NCBI GenBank assembly: GCA_013398295.1
Contig: VZSF01001384.1
Span: 233,031-297,030 of the forward strand
Reading direction: 5' to 3'
DNA from: Chionis minor
Taxonomy: Eukaryota > Chordata > Aves > Charadriiformes > Chionididae
DNA: 64,000 nucleotides
In this document: positions 1-13,998 of the stretch, piece by piece
Layout: every line of letters begins with the position of its first letter
How positions within the stretch are numbered: the first letter of the stretch is position 1
Program-made: the position numbers and the translations under genes
The notes under the pieces: generated by a model
Told to the model about the DNA's origin: nothing
Database searches by the model: none
What the model saw: the letters and a program-made list of their open reading frames with translations, nothing else

Positions 1-39
1 GTCTTGTTCCCGTTCTTCCGTCCAGCCCATGTAGACTAT
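1..39 (-). CDS. SNTG1: SNTG1 coding exon, start of PH2 domain (partial, cut by window edge)
   Basis: This is the last SNTG1 exon visible. On the minus strand a good acceptor (tttttctgtcag) is followed by 13 codons reading IVYMGWTEEREQD, which matches the first strand of the second pleckstrin-homology domain of gamma-1 syntrophin. It starts in phase 0, matching the phase-0 end of the 39-nt exon at 17308-17346. The exon runs off the window at base 1, so its donor and the rest of PH2 are not seen. In syntrophins the PH2 and C-terminal SU region contribute to binding dystrophin-family proteins (family knowledge). Identification rests on 13 residues plus frame, order and strand agreement with five other exons. 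Confidence 0.9.
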   Translation of the reverse strand, partial: MVYMGWTEEREQD

Positions 40-628
40 CTGACAGAAAAATCAATAGTGTTGACAAATTCCTCAGACACTTTCTTCAAGTGAATTGCAA
101 ATATTTCATGCAAGTATGCTGACGTCTGTCAAATTTTACACAGCTACAGACCTTGAACCGTGGTCATAATATGGTGTATTGGCAGTTCACTTACAATCAC
201 GTGTTGGTATAAAGGATGCCTGTTATGACAATCCAAAAACATCAGAACAAATATTTATTGTACTAGCAAAACCAAAAAAGCTAAACCACATACTCAGTGG
301 ATGTTACAGGTCTATTATCTCATTAAAAGCTCCCTGAAGTAATTCTACATATTTGCTGACAGCTCACATCAGAGAAATTGAAGTGTAAGAAACTACTAGG
401 CAGGAATACAAAATCAAGTAACTTGTTACACCACAATGTAGATAGTCTCCACATACAGGTTCACAATTATGCATTAAACAATACAATCTCACAAATTTTA
501 ATTCCAAATAATGACAAGCTTTTTTTTCCCCTTTGAAAATCCCTATGTAGGAGTTTTGCACCTCCTTCCTTAGGAACCACAAATTAGCAGACTGCTTTCA
601 GACACTATTTTGAACAGGCTTCATCAGA

Positions 629-672
629 CTAAGAAGTAACCAGAACAGGAACAGGCTAAGAAGTAACCAGAA
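629..672. repeat. 17-bp direct repeat pair
   Basis: The 17-mer ctaagaagtaaccagaa occurs at 629-645 and again at 656-672, offset by 27 bp. This looks like a local tandem duplication with a diverged spacer. No function is apparent. Confidence 0.85.
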
Positions 673-3600
673 TGCTGTCGATTCTTACCACTACTTACAG
701 ATCATCCAATGTAGATGTATGAACTAGAACTTCTTCAAACTCATTTTAGGATCTAATTCCCTGCCTATCCATATATTAAGTTTGAGCAATTTAATATCAA
801 ATCCTTAAAGAGTAAGAGAGCATGAGTCACCACTATGCCAACTTCTGGAGAACATCTGAAAAGGGAGTAGACACAGCATGCAACTTTTGATTTATAACCA
901 TGCCATTAGTAATAAAATACAATTTCCAGTGTGCACTGCTACACTACTGCTATGGAAAACAGATCAACCCATATTTCATACAGTGCTGCTAATGGAATAG
1001 ACCTATTTTTAAATCATTTTATGAAACTGATTTCTACATTAACTAGACATGGGGCATATTCTGTCTTAAATGTCGGTAATGAACATGTAAGGAAAACAGT
1101 TCAGGAAAAATAACTACAATCATATTAATAGTCAATGAGTCAGTAAGTTTACTGATGGTATAAGTGTACCTAAAAAGAATGTTTGTAATGCATGTTTTAT
1201 CCTTTGAGATTTTCTATGTCATGTACTTTTAAAAAAGCAATTTATACAAGTTTATTTCATTACTGTTGGGAAGAGAATTTTCATCAATAGTTTTTCATGG
1301 AATATACATCAAAATAAATGGGGAAGTATGTTTTGGTGTTTTCTTTTTTTTTTTTTCCTTCTTTTTTTCTGTTGGATTTTATTTTAACACACTGGAAATT
1401 AATGGCTTTTTCAAATCCTCATGTATGAAATCTATACTACTATTCTCCATCACAGTTTATTAGATATTTTATGGTCTATAAACAAAGACAGGGAGAAGGT
1501 CCATTCCTCTAACACTTACAGTGAAGCCTCAGCACTTAATTCTTTATTAATAAAACTCAAAAATAAGAGCGAGCTGTACCGCAATCCTCAAGAATCAAGC
1601 AGCGTGCTCAACACTATATTGTCATGTAATAACTGAAAACCCATGATCTCTGAAATCTCATTCATGTGAATGAAGAAATACTCAGAAAAAAACCCCAAAT
1701 GACAGGTACAGTGAGAGAAGGTTTAAAATATTTCACTTCATTGTTTATTCAGATTTCCCTCATTTCTACTATTTTATATGTTACCCAATGCAGGATAAGT
1801 ATGAATCTCCACACCTCTGACTTGGCAGGAAATTGTAGAGCTCAAAGACTGAGAGGGGCTACACAAAAGAGTAAAAGTAGTATAAAAAATTGTACTACTA
1901 TGCGCAGAAGTTTGGCACATTTTCCTGCCTGTAACTGAAAGAGAGTGAATGATCTCTAATTTCTAGGAATTGAGACATCTATGCTTTTAAATTAATTAAA
2001 CTGAATTTATTTCATTCTATCTTGATTTGTTTCATTAAAATCGGACACACAGTAAGATATTATCTTGCCTGATGATATTCAATATCACTGTAGCACTGTA
2101 CATGATCTGTTTTCAGTTAGTGTTTTTCTCTTTCACATTCCTCATTTCTACTTCTATTCATCAGAATAACAGGATACAGTCAGTCATGCTGTGCAGACGT
2201 ATTGATATTTCAGATTTGATTGCCTTAATACTAAAGTACCACAAAATTGCTCCTTTAGATATTTCTCCCTTGCCTCTGTAGATCATGAGGAAAAATTAGA
2301 TTGATTTTTTAACCTGCTGTACCAAGGTTCTATTAGCAAAAAGGCACTTCTTCAGACTAAATACCTACTATTAAACATACAGAAGAACTGTTAAGCAAAG
2401 GCTGTATGTTTATAATTAGGAACATTTACAAAGTTGTTTAAGTGCATGTGCATATTCTCATGTGTAGATTAAAACAGCATGGGCTAGATTATGGAAAACA
2501 GGGCAAAACTGAACAAATACTTGATAACTATTTTACCTGTGTGTTTCTAAAGACGTGTCAGTTTATCTAAACACACCAAACATGAAGTTAGATAAAATAT
2601 TGTAATTTTTACATAATGATGCTGAGAAACTGTTGAAAAATTTTCACTTATGAGACAAAATAGAGGCCATAGTCTTGAGACATTTCTGTTACTGGTAAAA
2701 ATTTTGACTGCTAAATAAGCTTTGACTATGAACAGCTTCAAAAAAATTATTTATTTGGAAAGGGATCTTAATTTTCCAAATTAATAGTTCATGTGTATAC
2801 ATGTATGGAAATAGTGGATGAATACGAAATTTGACTTATGAGTTTTGGAACATATCTTAATGATGTACATGCGGACTTGGCCCAAAATAAGGAATTTCGT
2901 GAGATTCTACCTGAAATGTCTACAACCACAGACAGAAGATAAATGGAAATAAATGTGCATCACAAATAGACAGTGCAAAGCATGCCCCTTTATAAATGTG
3001 AAAACCAGCTTAGTTTTTTCATCTTAGAAAAGTTTTTTTGAGTCCCTATAAACTGCTGACTGTGATCAACAATGGTGATGGTGTGGGGAAAACAGATTTT
3101 AGTTGTGATAAGATTCCACTTAAAAGATAATTTTTGCAGTCCTGGTATCTAACTTTGCTCAAGCAGCTCATTCTTCAAAATCAAACGGTGACATAAATTG
3201 GTTAACTTAGTGGCTGCTGGTTCAGTAACAAAGATTCAATAAGTTATTACGGTTTATGAGTTAAATCATGTAGAGTTTTAAAAAAAACACCCTATATCTA
3301 CATGATAAATGAAACAGGACACTTTCTTCAGTCAAAAATCCATAATCTCCTAATTTAGTATGAACTCACATCGCACAGACGTCCTAATCAAGCAAGCTAA
3401 ATTGCCATAAATTGCTGTATTTCAGATCAGTCCAACATATTGCTAAAATGACTTAAATAGCTTTGACTTTCAGAGACACTTCTCCAGAGTTTTTACACAA
3501 ATTTTATTATATTTTAGGGAGAACAGTGAGATAAAAATACAAGAAAATTTCCTCCAAATGAAATGTAAAATGTATGTGACATTAAATGAGTGAGATGATT

Positions 3601-4414
3601 CAAAGATCAGAACAGATGTACCGACAGCTTTTTATCTTGGAAGTCTCATATTCATATTCATATTATGTGAAACTGTGCTGTAGGCCAACAGGATACAAAC
3701 ATGGAGTCAGAAGACAAATGAATATGTCAGATGACTGGGAAAAATGAGGGATGAGGAACACAGATAATACTCTCTACCCTGGCTTTAATATCATCTTCTC
3801 TGTATGACAGTCTCAAAATTCATTATAGTCAATTGTTAGGAGAAAAACAATAAAACCACATTAAAATGGGAAAAAAAAAAAAAGGTGTGATTGTAATGCA
3901 GTCATTGGCAAAATCAGTCCTGTATTTCAAAGGCTTAGGGTTTTTATGCTAAGAATTTTTTTTTCAGTCAACAGAAGAACTAATCATATACAATTTTGAA
4001 TGAACGCTAGAAAAAATTTGCTGTACTGACCTATTTTTCTGATTCATGAAAAATCTGTTAATTTTTCTATAAATATACTTTTTTAAGAAAAATCCTGTGA
4101 ATTGTTTTCTATCTTCTTCACAAACAAAGCCCACTAAAACAAGGCAGTCTGCACATGAAAAATAATCTAAAAGAAATAGAAGACAAATGGCAATGAAAGG
4201 TTATTTTATGTATCCTTCAGATTAGATTTAAAATAATTTAAAGCCTCATTTGCTTCATTCTGTTTTGTGACAAATAAAAATCAGTAATGGTCAGTACTTT
4301 CTAGAAAATTATGGCATGAAATTATTAATGGCAAAGTAACAGCTTTGGCAAATATCCCCTTTGACTTTTATTTCTGAACTTCAAAATTCAGAAATAAACT
4401 AATTTTTTGGTTTG

Positions 4415-4530
4415 TGGAGGGACATGGTCTTGGGCAACCTGTTTTAGGTGATCGTGCCTGAACAGAGGGGCTGGGCAATTTGACCTCCAGAGGCTCCTTA
4501 TGACCTCAACCATTCTGTGATTCCATGAAA
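4415..4530 (+). mobile_element. CR1 LINE 3' tail fragment
   Basis: The stretch resembles the CR1 3' end: gggcaacctg, then a diverged copy of the ggttggactagatgacctccagag-type motif (here ggctgggcaatttgacctcc), then cctcaaccattctgtgattcc, the usual terminal ATTCTRTG-type repeat. It lies in plus orientation, antisense to SNTG1. Only about 115 bp of 3' UTR is left, so there is no coding capacity. Bounds are approximate. Confidence 0.78.
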
Positions 4531-6202
4531 TAAGAAAAATCATGAACGTATGAAAATAGAAAATGATTGCTTGCAAAATAGTTTCTCCTTTCAGTTCTCC
4601 TCTGTTATATCTCCTCCTTTCCATCCTATGTGCCTTAGAGCCATGACTGACAAAGATTACCTTCATCTTTTGAACCACCTACCTACTACTTACTAATAGA
4701 TTATTCATTCTCTAAGAATTTCACTTGCTATTGGAGATTATAAAATTATTATGGAAGATTGTAACATTACACATTTATTAAATCTTGTATAGCTTAATTT
4801 CCTTCTGGGTAAGGACTCATGTTGTCCTCTTGTTACCAGACCAAGGCTGAGTATAGGTTTTCCATTTGATTTTGTCCTGTTCTGTTTTTTAAAAGATCAC
4901 ACAAAAATTAAGGAAATATTTAGGAGTCTTAAAGTAAACAGTACCAGGAAAGCAGAAAATACTTCTCAGTTATGGAAGATGACTTTTCCCTTACACTTCA
5001 GATAACTGAAAACTGATACAAAAGACTGAAAACAGAGTACATTTGCTTCCTTAGCATACAATATCATAATCAGAATGAAGACAATTTTTAGGGTAACAAA
5101 GTTTGCCTGTACCTCTGCAGTCCAACTTTCACTGCACTGTTTGAAAAACCTGCATTACAGTTTACAGTCATCAAATAGTATCCCACGAGAAATCTTAGCA
5201 CCTGCCCAATGAGATCTACCAGATCTTGCTAGAAATCAGGACTATATCGACTGCTTCATGCCTTCACTCCCTTCACAGATTTGAAAAGTGATGGCTACAT
5301 GTGGATACAGGTCAGCTTTCTGAACAGGTAAAGATCTGTACTTTGCTTTACCAGGTTTCTCACAGTCTTCTTGTTGCAACCTACTAATCCAGAGCAACAT
5401 TTTGTCTCACCCATTCAGCTTTCATTCAATGTTACATGTTAGTAGCTCCAGTCTATTTCACAGCACTCATTTTATTTATTTAAGACTTCTAAGTATCTGT
5501 TCATTGAAATAAATTCTTCTAAAGACAAAGTCAATTTGAACATTAATTGGGCAACTGTGTGCCTTTGTCAAAATGTCAACAGTAAAAGCTGGGGGGTTTT
5601 GTTTCCCTTAAATTACTCAAGTCAATGAAAAATTGCATGTATTTAAAATTCATTACAATTTGAATTTGTTAATTTTAATAGAGCATTAGCATTTAGAAAG
5701 CACAGCATTCCTGTGTTAAGACTATTTCCAAGAAAGACCATTTGCAGCTGTTTTTACATAGATGGATTTGGATGCAAACCGCAGTATTATATATCAGTCT
5801 ATATTAATTGGGGGGTTGTGTGTAAAATTACTAGAAGGAATCGGTACAAAAGTAGTTCATGTTAGTCCTGGCCTGCAGGATATCAACTGGGTAATTTAAA
5901 AAAATAAAGTCATCAATTAGAGTAGCTATCCAGCAGAGGGTAAACCCCCTGAATTGCACAAGGGATATGTGCATTTTACATTGGATTGAGTTAAGCATTT
6001 TCTTGGTTAATAGGTATGGTAGGTAGATGATGAAAAAAATATATCTTCTGTCATCTAGAGCGATGTACCTTCCTCACTTGAATGAGCCTTCTTTCTTGTT
6101 TACTTGCCACATAACTGACCTTTGGAGCAATTTAGCACATCCCTGAGCACATGCATTTGGCTGCCAGGTTTATCAGTGAGGAGATTTGGTCCCGTTGCCA
6201 TC

Positions 6203-6228
6203 ACAGGCATTTTACAGGCATTTTACAG
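6203..6228. repeat. Short tandem duplication
   Basis: The unit caggcattttac is present twice in tandem, followed by a partial third start (ag). It is a small local duplication with no evident function. Confidence 0.8.
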
Positions 6229-6406
6229 CTGACCTGAGAAGCTTGAGACCTTCTCTGACACTCTCAACAGAGCAGCTCTCAGCAAACCCTTTGATACTGA
6301 GCAGTTCTCACACACATCCTGTCTAAAACAATTACTATGTATCACACTGTCATTTTCCCTCTTGCTATTGTGTAACTGCAACCAGTAGGATTCTGGGGTT
6401 TTTTCT

Positions 6407-6436
6407 GGTTTTGTTTGTTTGTTTGCTTGTTTGTTT
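6407..6436. repeat. (GTTT)n microsatellite
   Basis: About seven GTTT units, one of them altered to GCTT, on the plus strand. Confidence 0.9.
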
Positions 6437-7502
6437 AAATGCGAAAGCCACCTTTGATATATTGTCATATTTTAATTCCTGCCTGTCCATTCTTCACCTA
6501 CTGAATTTTGGAGAAGGCACAAGGAGGGCTGTCAATTTCAATCCAGGATAAAAATTCTGGGGGTTTTTGAGGGTTTAAACAGATAACAGTGCAATAAAGC
6601 AAGCTCAACACTCATGTGGCAAGAAGGTAAACATCATCTATTCTAAAGCCTAGTAGCTTGACCGTGTTTAGGACTTATCTTTTGATTAATGTCTCTTCCT
6701 CTTCTAAATGTACACAGTATGAATGTAATGCATTTTTGAGACTCAAATATAAACGAGTCAAAAATATTTCACATAATCAAGGTGGAGGGTATGGCCTCTC
6801 TTTTCTGATGAACTACGTGTCACATTCATCTTTGTCACCTCAGGTTAGAGTACTGAAACATACTGAATGAAGAAAAAGATCAGAATATTACAAGTCACTA
6901 GACAGAGTCTTTCAGACTTTTGATGGTGCCACCGAGCAAACAACTGACATTCATCTTTCTCAGGTACTAGTGTGAGGGAATCATTTATGGAAGCATTTAT
7001 TATCATTTTTAACTTTCCCTGGGAGTAGTTTTCAATTAGATTTCAATGTCTGGTTCGAGATACTGTTTTGATTTCCATTTTCTCTTTCTCTGAAAAGGAC
7101 TGGTAAGCAGAACTTGGACAGGACTAGTGCACTTTAGGCTACCTGGCCATCTCTGAGAGACCATCCTACTTATGTAGCTGCTTTCCTCACATTCTGAAAG
7201 CTTGTTAAATTTCTGCTTATTGAGCTCCATTCAAAGGAGAAGGAAACCATAAAAATGTGAGAACCCCAAATGTATGAATATATAGAAAACACAGATGATG
7301 GGTAATAGATTAGACTTGTTCAAAATTAATTTTAGCAATATAAATTTTGAGTTTGCATAACATTAAAATTACATTTCTATATAATTAGGTGTTTAGACTT
7401 CAAATTGCTTGCAAAGCCTAAATAAAACTGCAAGTAATGTGTACTTAAAGCTGCTTCTTGGGTTTGGATTTTTTTTTGTTTGTTTTCTTTTATTTTTATT
7501 TT

Positions 7503-7503
7503 N
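7503..7503. other. Single undetermined base (N)
   Basis: One N lies at the end of a T-rich low-complexity stretch (7470-7502). It is most likely an unresolved base or a minimal gap in the assembly. Unlike the N at 30543, I see no duplicated sequence flanking it. Confidence 0.95.
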
Positions 7504-9339
7504 CTCCATTTGTAGGTAACCCATAAATTGTCAATTACTTTGTACTATTTTACACATCAACTATTTTCTGAAAATCAGGTAGCAACTGTATCACCAGTAC
7601 TATGGAGTATTATTGTGACAAAAGAGGTATGATCAATGAGCATCTATGGTTCACAGAATTCTGTTTATCCGCTGCTCTTAGAAGTTCAAGAGATGAAATT
7701 TTTCCTTTCACAGATTATGATATGAAGCACTGATCATCTGCACAGATATAAAATAAATGAATGAGAAAAAATTAAATGCTTATTCACCTCTCCTCTTGAA
7801 GTAAACTGTAATTAAAAATACTTTCTTTCTTTAAGCCTTTTGAGTCCCATGTTTTCCTTCAATAGAAGATCTACAGTTGAAGTATATGCTTCATTGATTC
7901 CAATTAATTTATTTAGATGATAAAATTCCCCAAGGAATAATGTGTGTATAGGCTTACTGAACACCACCATTCTACTCTACTAAAATTAATTGTATTCTTG
8001 GGAACTTTTACACTCGCTTGATGCAATAAAACAGACTTTACAATAAAGTATTGCAATGCTTTTATTTTTAGCCTTAGCCTCCAACGAAAATTCCAAAATG
8101 GCCAGAATGAACAAATTAATATCTGGAGAGCTATGGAAAGTAACAATTCCAGATTTAAGATGAAGTTAGAGGAAAAAAAAAGTTTATCCCATACTTAATC
8201 TTTCTAAGTTTAACTGTAAAAAAAAAAAAGATGACCTATATCTTTGGTGGATATGGTGATTCAATTTCTCTCCCTTTCTTATTTCCCTTTTTTTTACCAC
8301 TTTCTAGGAACTTGTCAGAGAGCAGAGCAGTACAGGACATATGCATCATTCAAGGTACCTATTTCTAAAGAGGGATGCTGAAATATACTTCCTGTCCTCC
8401 TGCTTTGTTGTCTTGTTTGGACAGTAGCTAAAAATCCTGCCCAACAATAAAATACAAGAAAAAAATGCAAGCATTTATTCTATTACAATAAAAACAGTCC
8501 TTTCTTGGTTTAACATTTGCTACTTATGTTTCCAGTCTCAGACATCACAAATATCCAACTTCCCCCAAAAAATCTGTCTTTTAAATTCCAGGTATCCCTT
8601 TCACTGTCCTATTTATGCTATGCATCCTATTTCTTGGGTAAGGGGCAAAACATCAGATTCAAGTATGTTTAGAGACTTAAAGCAGGGTTTTATTATGTCA
8701 TGCATAGAAATAGAACACAGGGATAAAATGATGCAATGAAAGCAATCCTTTCAACTGTTATTTAATTTCAGCAGTTTCTCAGTGTCTGACCTCATCACAG
8801 ATATAGAATTATGATTCTGGGATGAACTGCAAGTATTTGTCCATGTTAAAGCTTTATGACAAATCAGGAAGCAATAATTCCTCTGCCTAAATCTGCTGTG
8901 GGGTGTGTCTGATTCAGAAGAACCCTGGATGCATACAGGCAGGGTCAGGTTTATTAAAAAAATTTAAGATCATATTGTTGCAAAAAGTAGCAGCTGAAGG
9001 GAAAGCCCTTTTTATGGCAACCTAGCAATTACAGCACACACAAAGTGAGCATGTCAAACCTGTATCTTTTGTCTTCTAACCTAATCATCAAGCTAAAAAG
9101 CTGAGGTATACAGCTCCTGTTGAAGCAATGACTCTATGCAGAAAGGTAGGGAGGACCCATGGCATCAGGAAGAGCTTGATTTCACAGCTGAGAGGAGTGC
9201 AAAAACAAGGTGAAAGCTGTGGTAAGAACACCTTGAACTGGAAAGCACTACATTGAGCTGTCCACTTACCAGCTGAATATTTTTAAGCGGTGACTATCAC
9301 CCCAAAACAGCCATAAACATATTCTTTCATAATGTATAT

Positions 9340-9378
9340 GTATTTATTTATCTATTTATCTACCTTTTTATTTATTTA
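9340..9378. repeat. Imperfect (ATTT/ATCT)n simple repeat
   Basis: Alternating tattta and tctattta units with interruptions, on the plus strand. Confidence 0.75.
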
Positions 9379-11080
9379 GAGCAGGAACTTCCATTAATTT
9401 CTTACAAAGAGTGGGTGGAAGCATTCAGAGCTTTGAACCTGACATGGATGAAGCTTTGACTCAGACCTCTAAGAGAAAAGGACTATCAGATTTGTCCCTG
9501 TGACAAGCAACCGCCTGAGGTAGCACTACACCCCGACTGTTTTGGATCTTATCCCAATGGTTCTCTGTTCTTCAGGAACCAAAGGGGTAAGAGCTAGACA
9601 TCACATCATTTTCCTGAAGATTCCTAAGTCCTTTCTGTGATCTACCCTTGCAATGTCACTAAAACTCTATCTAGTAACTCTTCCTCCAGAACCAGAAAAT
9701 AAGTAATGTTTGTTTGTCTGTTTATCAATTTAGAATTCCACTTAATAACATCTAGTTTGTGGGACATGTCTGTTTCTTTTGCTCACTTTTAAATGTCTAC
9801 AATACAATAAGGCACTTAGACTCCCCTCATTCATCTGCCCTATTTAAGCCTTTAGTGGAGAATGCAGTACATTCATCCCTGTATTAACTAAAAGCTGAGC
9901 ACACATCTAACAGAGGTGGTCACTAAATTTGGTCAGCAAAAACTTACCCTTACTGAAAGCAATTTTCAGGGAATGACATTAATATTGCAGAGAAAAATAA
10001 GCTAACTAATACTTGTTATACTAACGACTTTGTATTATAAAAAAAAAGTGAGAAGATAAATGAGAGAAATATGTAAATGAGGATGAAATCTATACTTGAG
10101 GCAAAATTGAATTTGCTGGACATGCAGAAATGATTTGATACACAGCTTGAGACTTATAGTTTGAGATTTAAATAAGAACTTGATCTAATCACTCTTTTCT
10201 ATCATCTGAATTTCCAGTGGGTGTCCAAATTACTTCCATCCTCTCATGAGCTACAGGGTATGCAGCCCTAGGATATAAGCACCACTATCCAATAACTGCA
10301 TCAAGTGACTCACAACATGAATGTTATCTACCTCATCAAGTAATCCACTATCTTCAGGAAGCAGCCTGACCTTCCTCTCAAAAGTCAACATGTAGGTTGC
10401 CCCAGCCTAAAGTCTTTAATAATCTATGGTGTGTATTGCCTTTCTAAAACTTTAGCTGTCCTGAAGTTCAAAAGCTACTCTGGGCTACAACGTAAAGGGA
10501 AGAAAAATCTTTTATCGGCTACAGGAAGCACAGTTTTTATAATACAGAGTGCCTCAGAAGCATCTAAAACAAATAAAGACACTGCTCAGTGAAAAGTATT
10601 TCATGGCAACCAAACAAAAATATTTTTATCTATCTATCCATATATTAATTTTATTGTACAGAAAGAATTTAAAGTATTAATAGACAATATAAGCCTTTCA
10701 AGGGTTTATGTTACGGAGTAATAATCCATGCCAAGTGCCATAGATGGCTGACAATACAATGCAGGGAATTAGCACAGCATAATTTACATCCTATTGTGCA
10801 CTTCTGCTTAATTTAACAGCAAGAACTCAGCTCCCCCTGTGTGTTTCTATAAACATTTAACAATAGAAACTTCATTCTAGAGATTTTCCTTCAAAATAAA
10901 CCTTATCAAATCCTTACTGTGACAACAGATGGAGATAGAGCAGATGTACCATAGGACCTGAAAGTTCAATAACTGTCAGTCAAGAGCTGCAGAATGGCTA
11001 CTCTGAGGAACTACAGTAATGGCATATTGAAAAAAAATTAGTTCAACAGTCATGCAAAATCAGGAAGAAAAATAAATTAA

Positions 11081-11105
11081 ACAAAACAAAACAAAACAAA
11101 AAAAC
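11081..11105. repeat. (ACAAA)n microsatellite
   Basis: Four acaaa units followed by an A-rich end, within a generally A-rich stretch that begins near 11060. Confidence 0.9.
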
Positions 11106-13927
11106 AATGAAGGGGAGGGAATATAAGCACTGTCCTTAATGTACTTCTAGAGTAATGACTTGATTTTCTTTGAGGATATCACCATTCAGAGTAAAGTAGA
11201 TCTTTAATCAGTCCACTTTAAAAATATTGATACAATAGCAATTTCATCTTGGAGGTTATTATTCTGCAATTAAAAAAAAATTAAATGGAGTGTGTTCTGT
11301 TTCATACAGACATCTATCAGCAGAACAGATATTTTATCAGTCCACCTGAGCAACGTAATTCACCTTTAAGCGTAACAGAAATGCAACATATCTGCAGCAA
11401 AGGACACTGGCTTGAGTGACAGGCAAGCCAACCACTGTGACATTTGCGTGTATTCACCTTTATACAGTGTTTATGAGTTAGGTTTTATTAAATAAACTCA
11501 CTGAGCTGAATTTTTAGAAGTGATTTTAAATGAGATTTTTCTAACTGCATAACTTTAATCAAGCTGAACAGCAACCTGCTAAGCCCGAATATGTGGTGAC
11601 ATTGCATAGCTGATCTGGTACAGTTGCATGTAGTTGCTTTTATTAAATTTTATCAAAAGCAAGAGAAAATGGACATATCCGTATGTATTTGTGAACATCA
11701 TCAAGAATGTAGATAGGCCTGCAAAACACTGGGATTCACGACAACTGAGTGCTATGGAATCTGACATGCACAATTAGGCTGCAGTTTCTTGCTTTAGTGT
11801 GGCATCAGTTCATTATGCCACGATGTTTTAAAACTGAGATAAACACAGTTGTGGAGATGGAAACACTATCATTCACATATAGTTCTCATTATAAACCATT
11901 AACTTTGAACAGGACAGCTACCAATTCTTTTCCCATAAATGCAGGAAAATTATAGAGGGAAAGATTCTTCTTAAAAATGAAAATAAAAATGACTTAATGA
12001 GAATATCTTATCTTCTGTAGAGACCAGATAAATCTTTCAAAAATGCTTGTGCTGCCTGTGGATAGAAGGGAAATAGCATTCAACTTAAAGGTTTACAGCA
12101 TTCTTCCCCATTACCCTTTTTTTGTGAACTCAGCATTGATGAGGGTGGAGCGTTATAGACTTTGAATTCATCTTAATAGAGGTGAGACATACAGTATGGG
12201 AAAAGAAAGCTTTAAATACACTGCTCTGCCAAGATATTCTAATCTCTGTTTCATGTGAAACCTTGAGACTCGACTTTTGTCTGTGTAGTAGAGAAGCAAG
12301 GGACTATTTATTGCATTTATGAACATGTATGTGAACAGAGATATAATCCAATATAATGGAAGATCAGCTCCCCAGGTTTGCCATGTACTGAATCTGCTTT
12401 GTAGGGCTAGCTTGTTGAGTAAAATTAGTTAAAAGTGCAATCAGAAAGTTACGACTTTCCCAACTGCAATTTATAAACATTACAGTATATATTGCATAAA
12501 CTGCAATATATAAATATATAAACAATGTAGGGACAAATTAAGATTTAGATCTAAACCTTGAATCCCACTGCATACTTAAACCAGATGTAACCAATTCATC
12601 CTCCTGTCAGGGCAATCAAATGCCATATCCCACTAAAACCCGAATAGGAGATGAGGGTTATAATGTGTAGTAAATTCTCCAGTAGCTGGAGGCAGTATGT
12701 TTGGTTTCCCACCCTGAGAAAGATCAGAAGATTTTGTAAGAAAGGCTATCTAATGCTGATTTCCCTAGATGCTGTCAAGTTGATTTTCAGCCGAGCTCAG
12801 CACATTCACAAACTTGTGGTGGTGGCTAATGTAAAGATCAGGAATTGAAAAGGAATGGACAGTGCTTGTCCCAATACACCACCATGGTTTATTGAGGTAG
12901 GGAATATTTTCCTGTCATTTGGAAAGGTTTAGCAGGGAAGTCAATGCCACCTCTCAGAATTCACCTGCCTAACAATGTCTCTCACAGGAGCTGACATTTG
13001 CTGTCCTCAGTGTAACAGCTGAACAGCAGTGATGAGCTCCAAGAAAAAGAAACATGCCTCTGTTTTCTCTCCCGTCTTGGCTGATCAAGTACATAAACCT
13101 CTAACTGAACCCTTGAAAAATGCTATTCTTTGTGCCTCTCTGCTCTCTCTCATTTTTCCTCTGGATTTTTTGAAATTTTGTCTATGATATAGTATTATTT
13201 TTTGTGCATATTTAAAATACATATTATGCTTTCAGTATCAAGTTATCTAAGATTTTTTTCTCAAGTACTTCCTGGTTTTCTCTTAGATGGTACTATATGC
13301 AATCCATGCATATTGTACCAATATAGAAAACACAACCTGATTCAAAGATATTGACAATTTTCTAATTTTTTACCACCTTCAAGTGGTAATCATTGTCAGC
13401 CCAGACTGGGGAAACTTTATTTCTCTCTTCTCCCACAATCTTCTTCAACAATATTTTGTCTGTGTGGTCCTCTTCCATCATTTTTTGCATCATCTTCTCA
13501 CCACTATTAAACATATTAAGACCATTCTCAGAACTCCTTATTGCCTCATGCTGTCCATATAATTATCACTTTATCAATATTCATCATCTTTGAACTTTTA
13601 ATTTCCAATAAAATATGTCTTATCTTTCTAATAATTTCCCAGACAAATCTACTTTCACAATTACTGACTTAGAGGCATAGGTTACACTCTATGTGTAATT
13701 AACAAGTCTTTTCTAATCTCTTTTTGCAGGTATTGAGACACTGTGAGCTTCCGCACCTATGTAGGTTCATTTTTTTTACACACTGTAATGCTAATTGATC
13801 TGACTGTGCTGGTATTTTCTCTAAATCAAGAATCTATTCATAAAGGAATTATAATTGGATTTGTTCCTTGACTCTAGTTTGACAACTGCTTCCTGCCTTT
13901 TACCTTTAACAACTAATTAAAAACCCC

Positions 13928-13998
13928 ATATATAGAGAGATACATATATACATACTAATTTTATTTATATAAATATGTATATGTACATACACATACAA
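13928..13998. repeat. AT-rich alternating purine-pyrimidine tract
   Basis: Runs of tatata, acatata and tatgta over about 70 bp form a low-complexity tract with several small self-complementary segments. No gene or element is recognised. Confidence 0.7.
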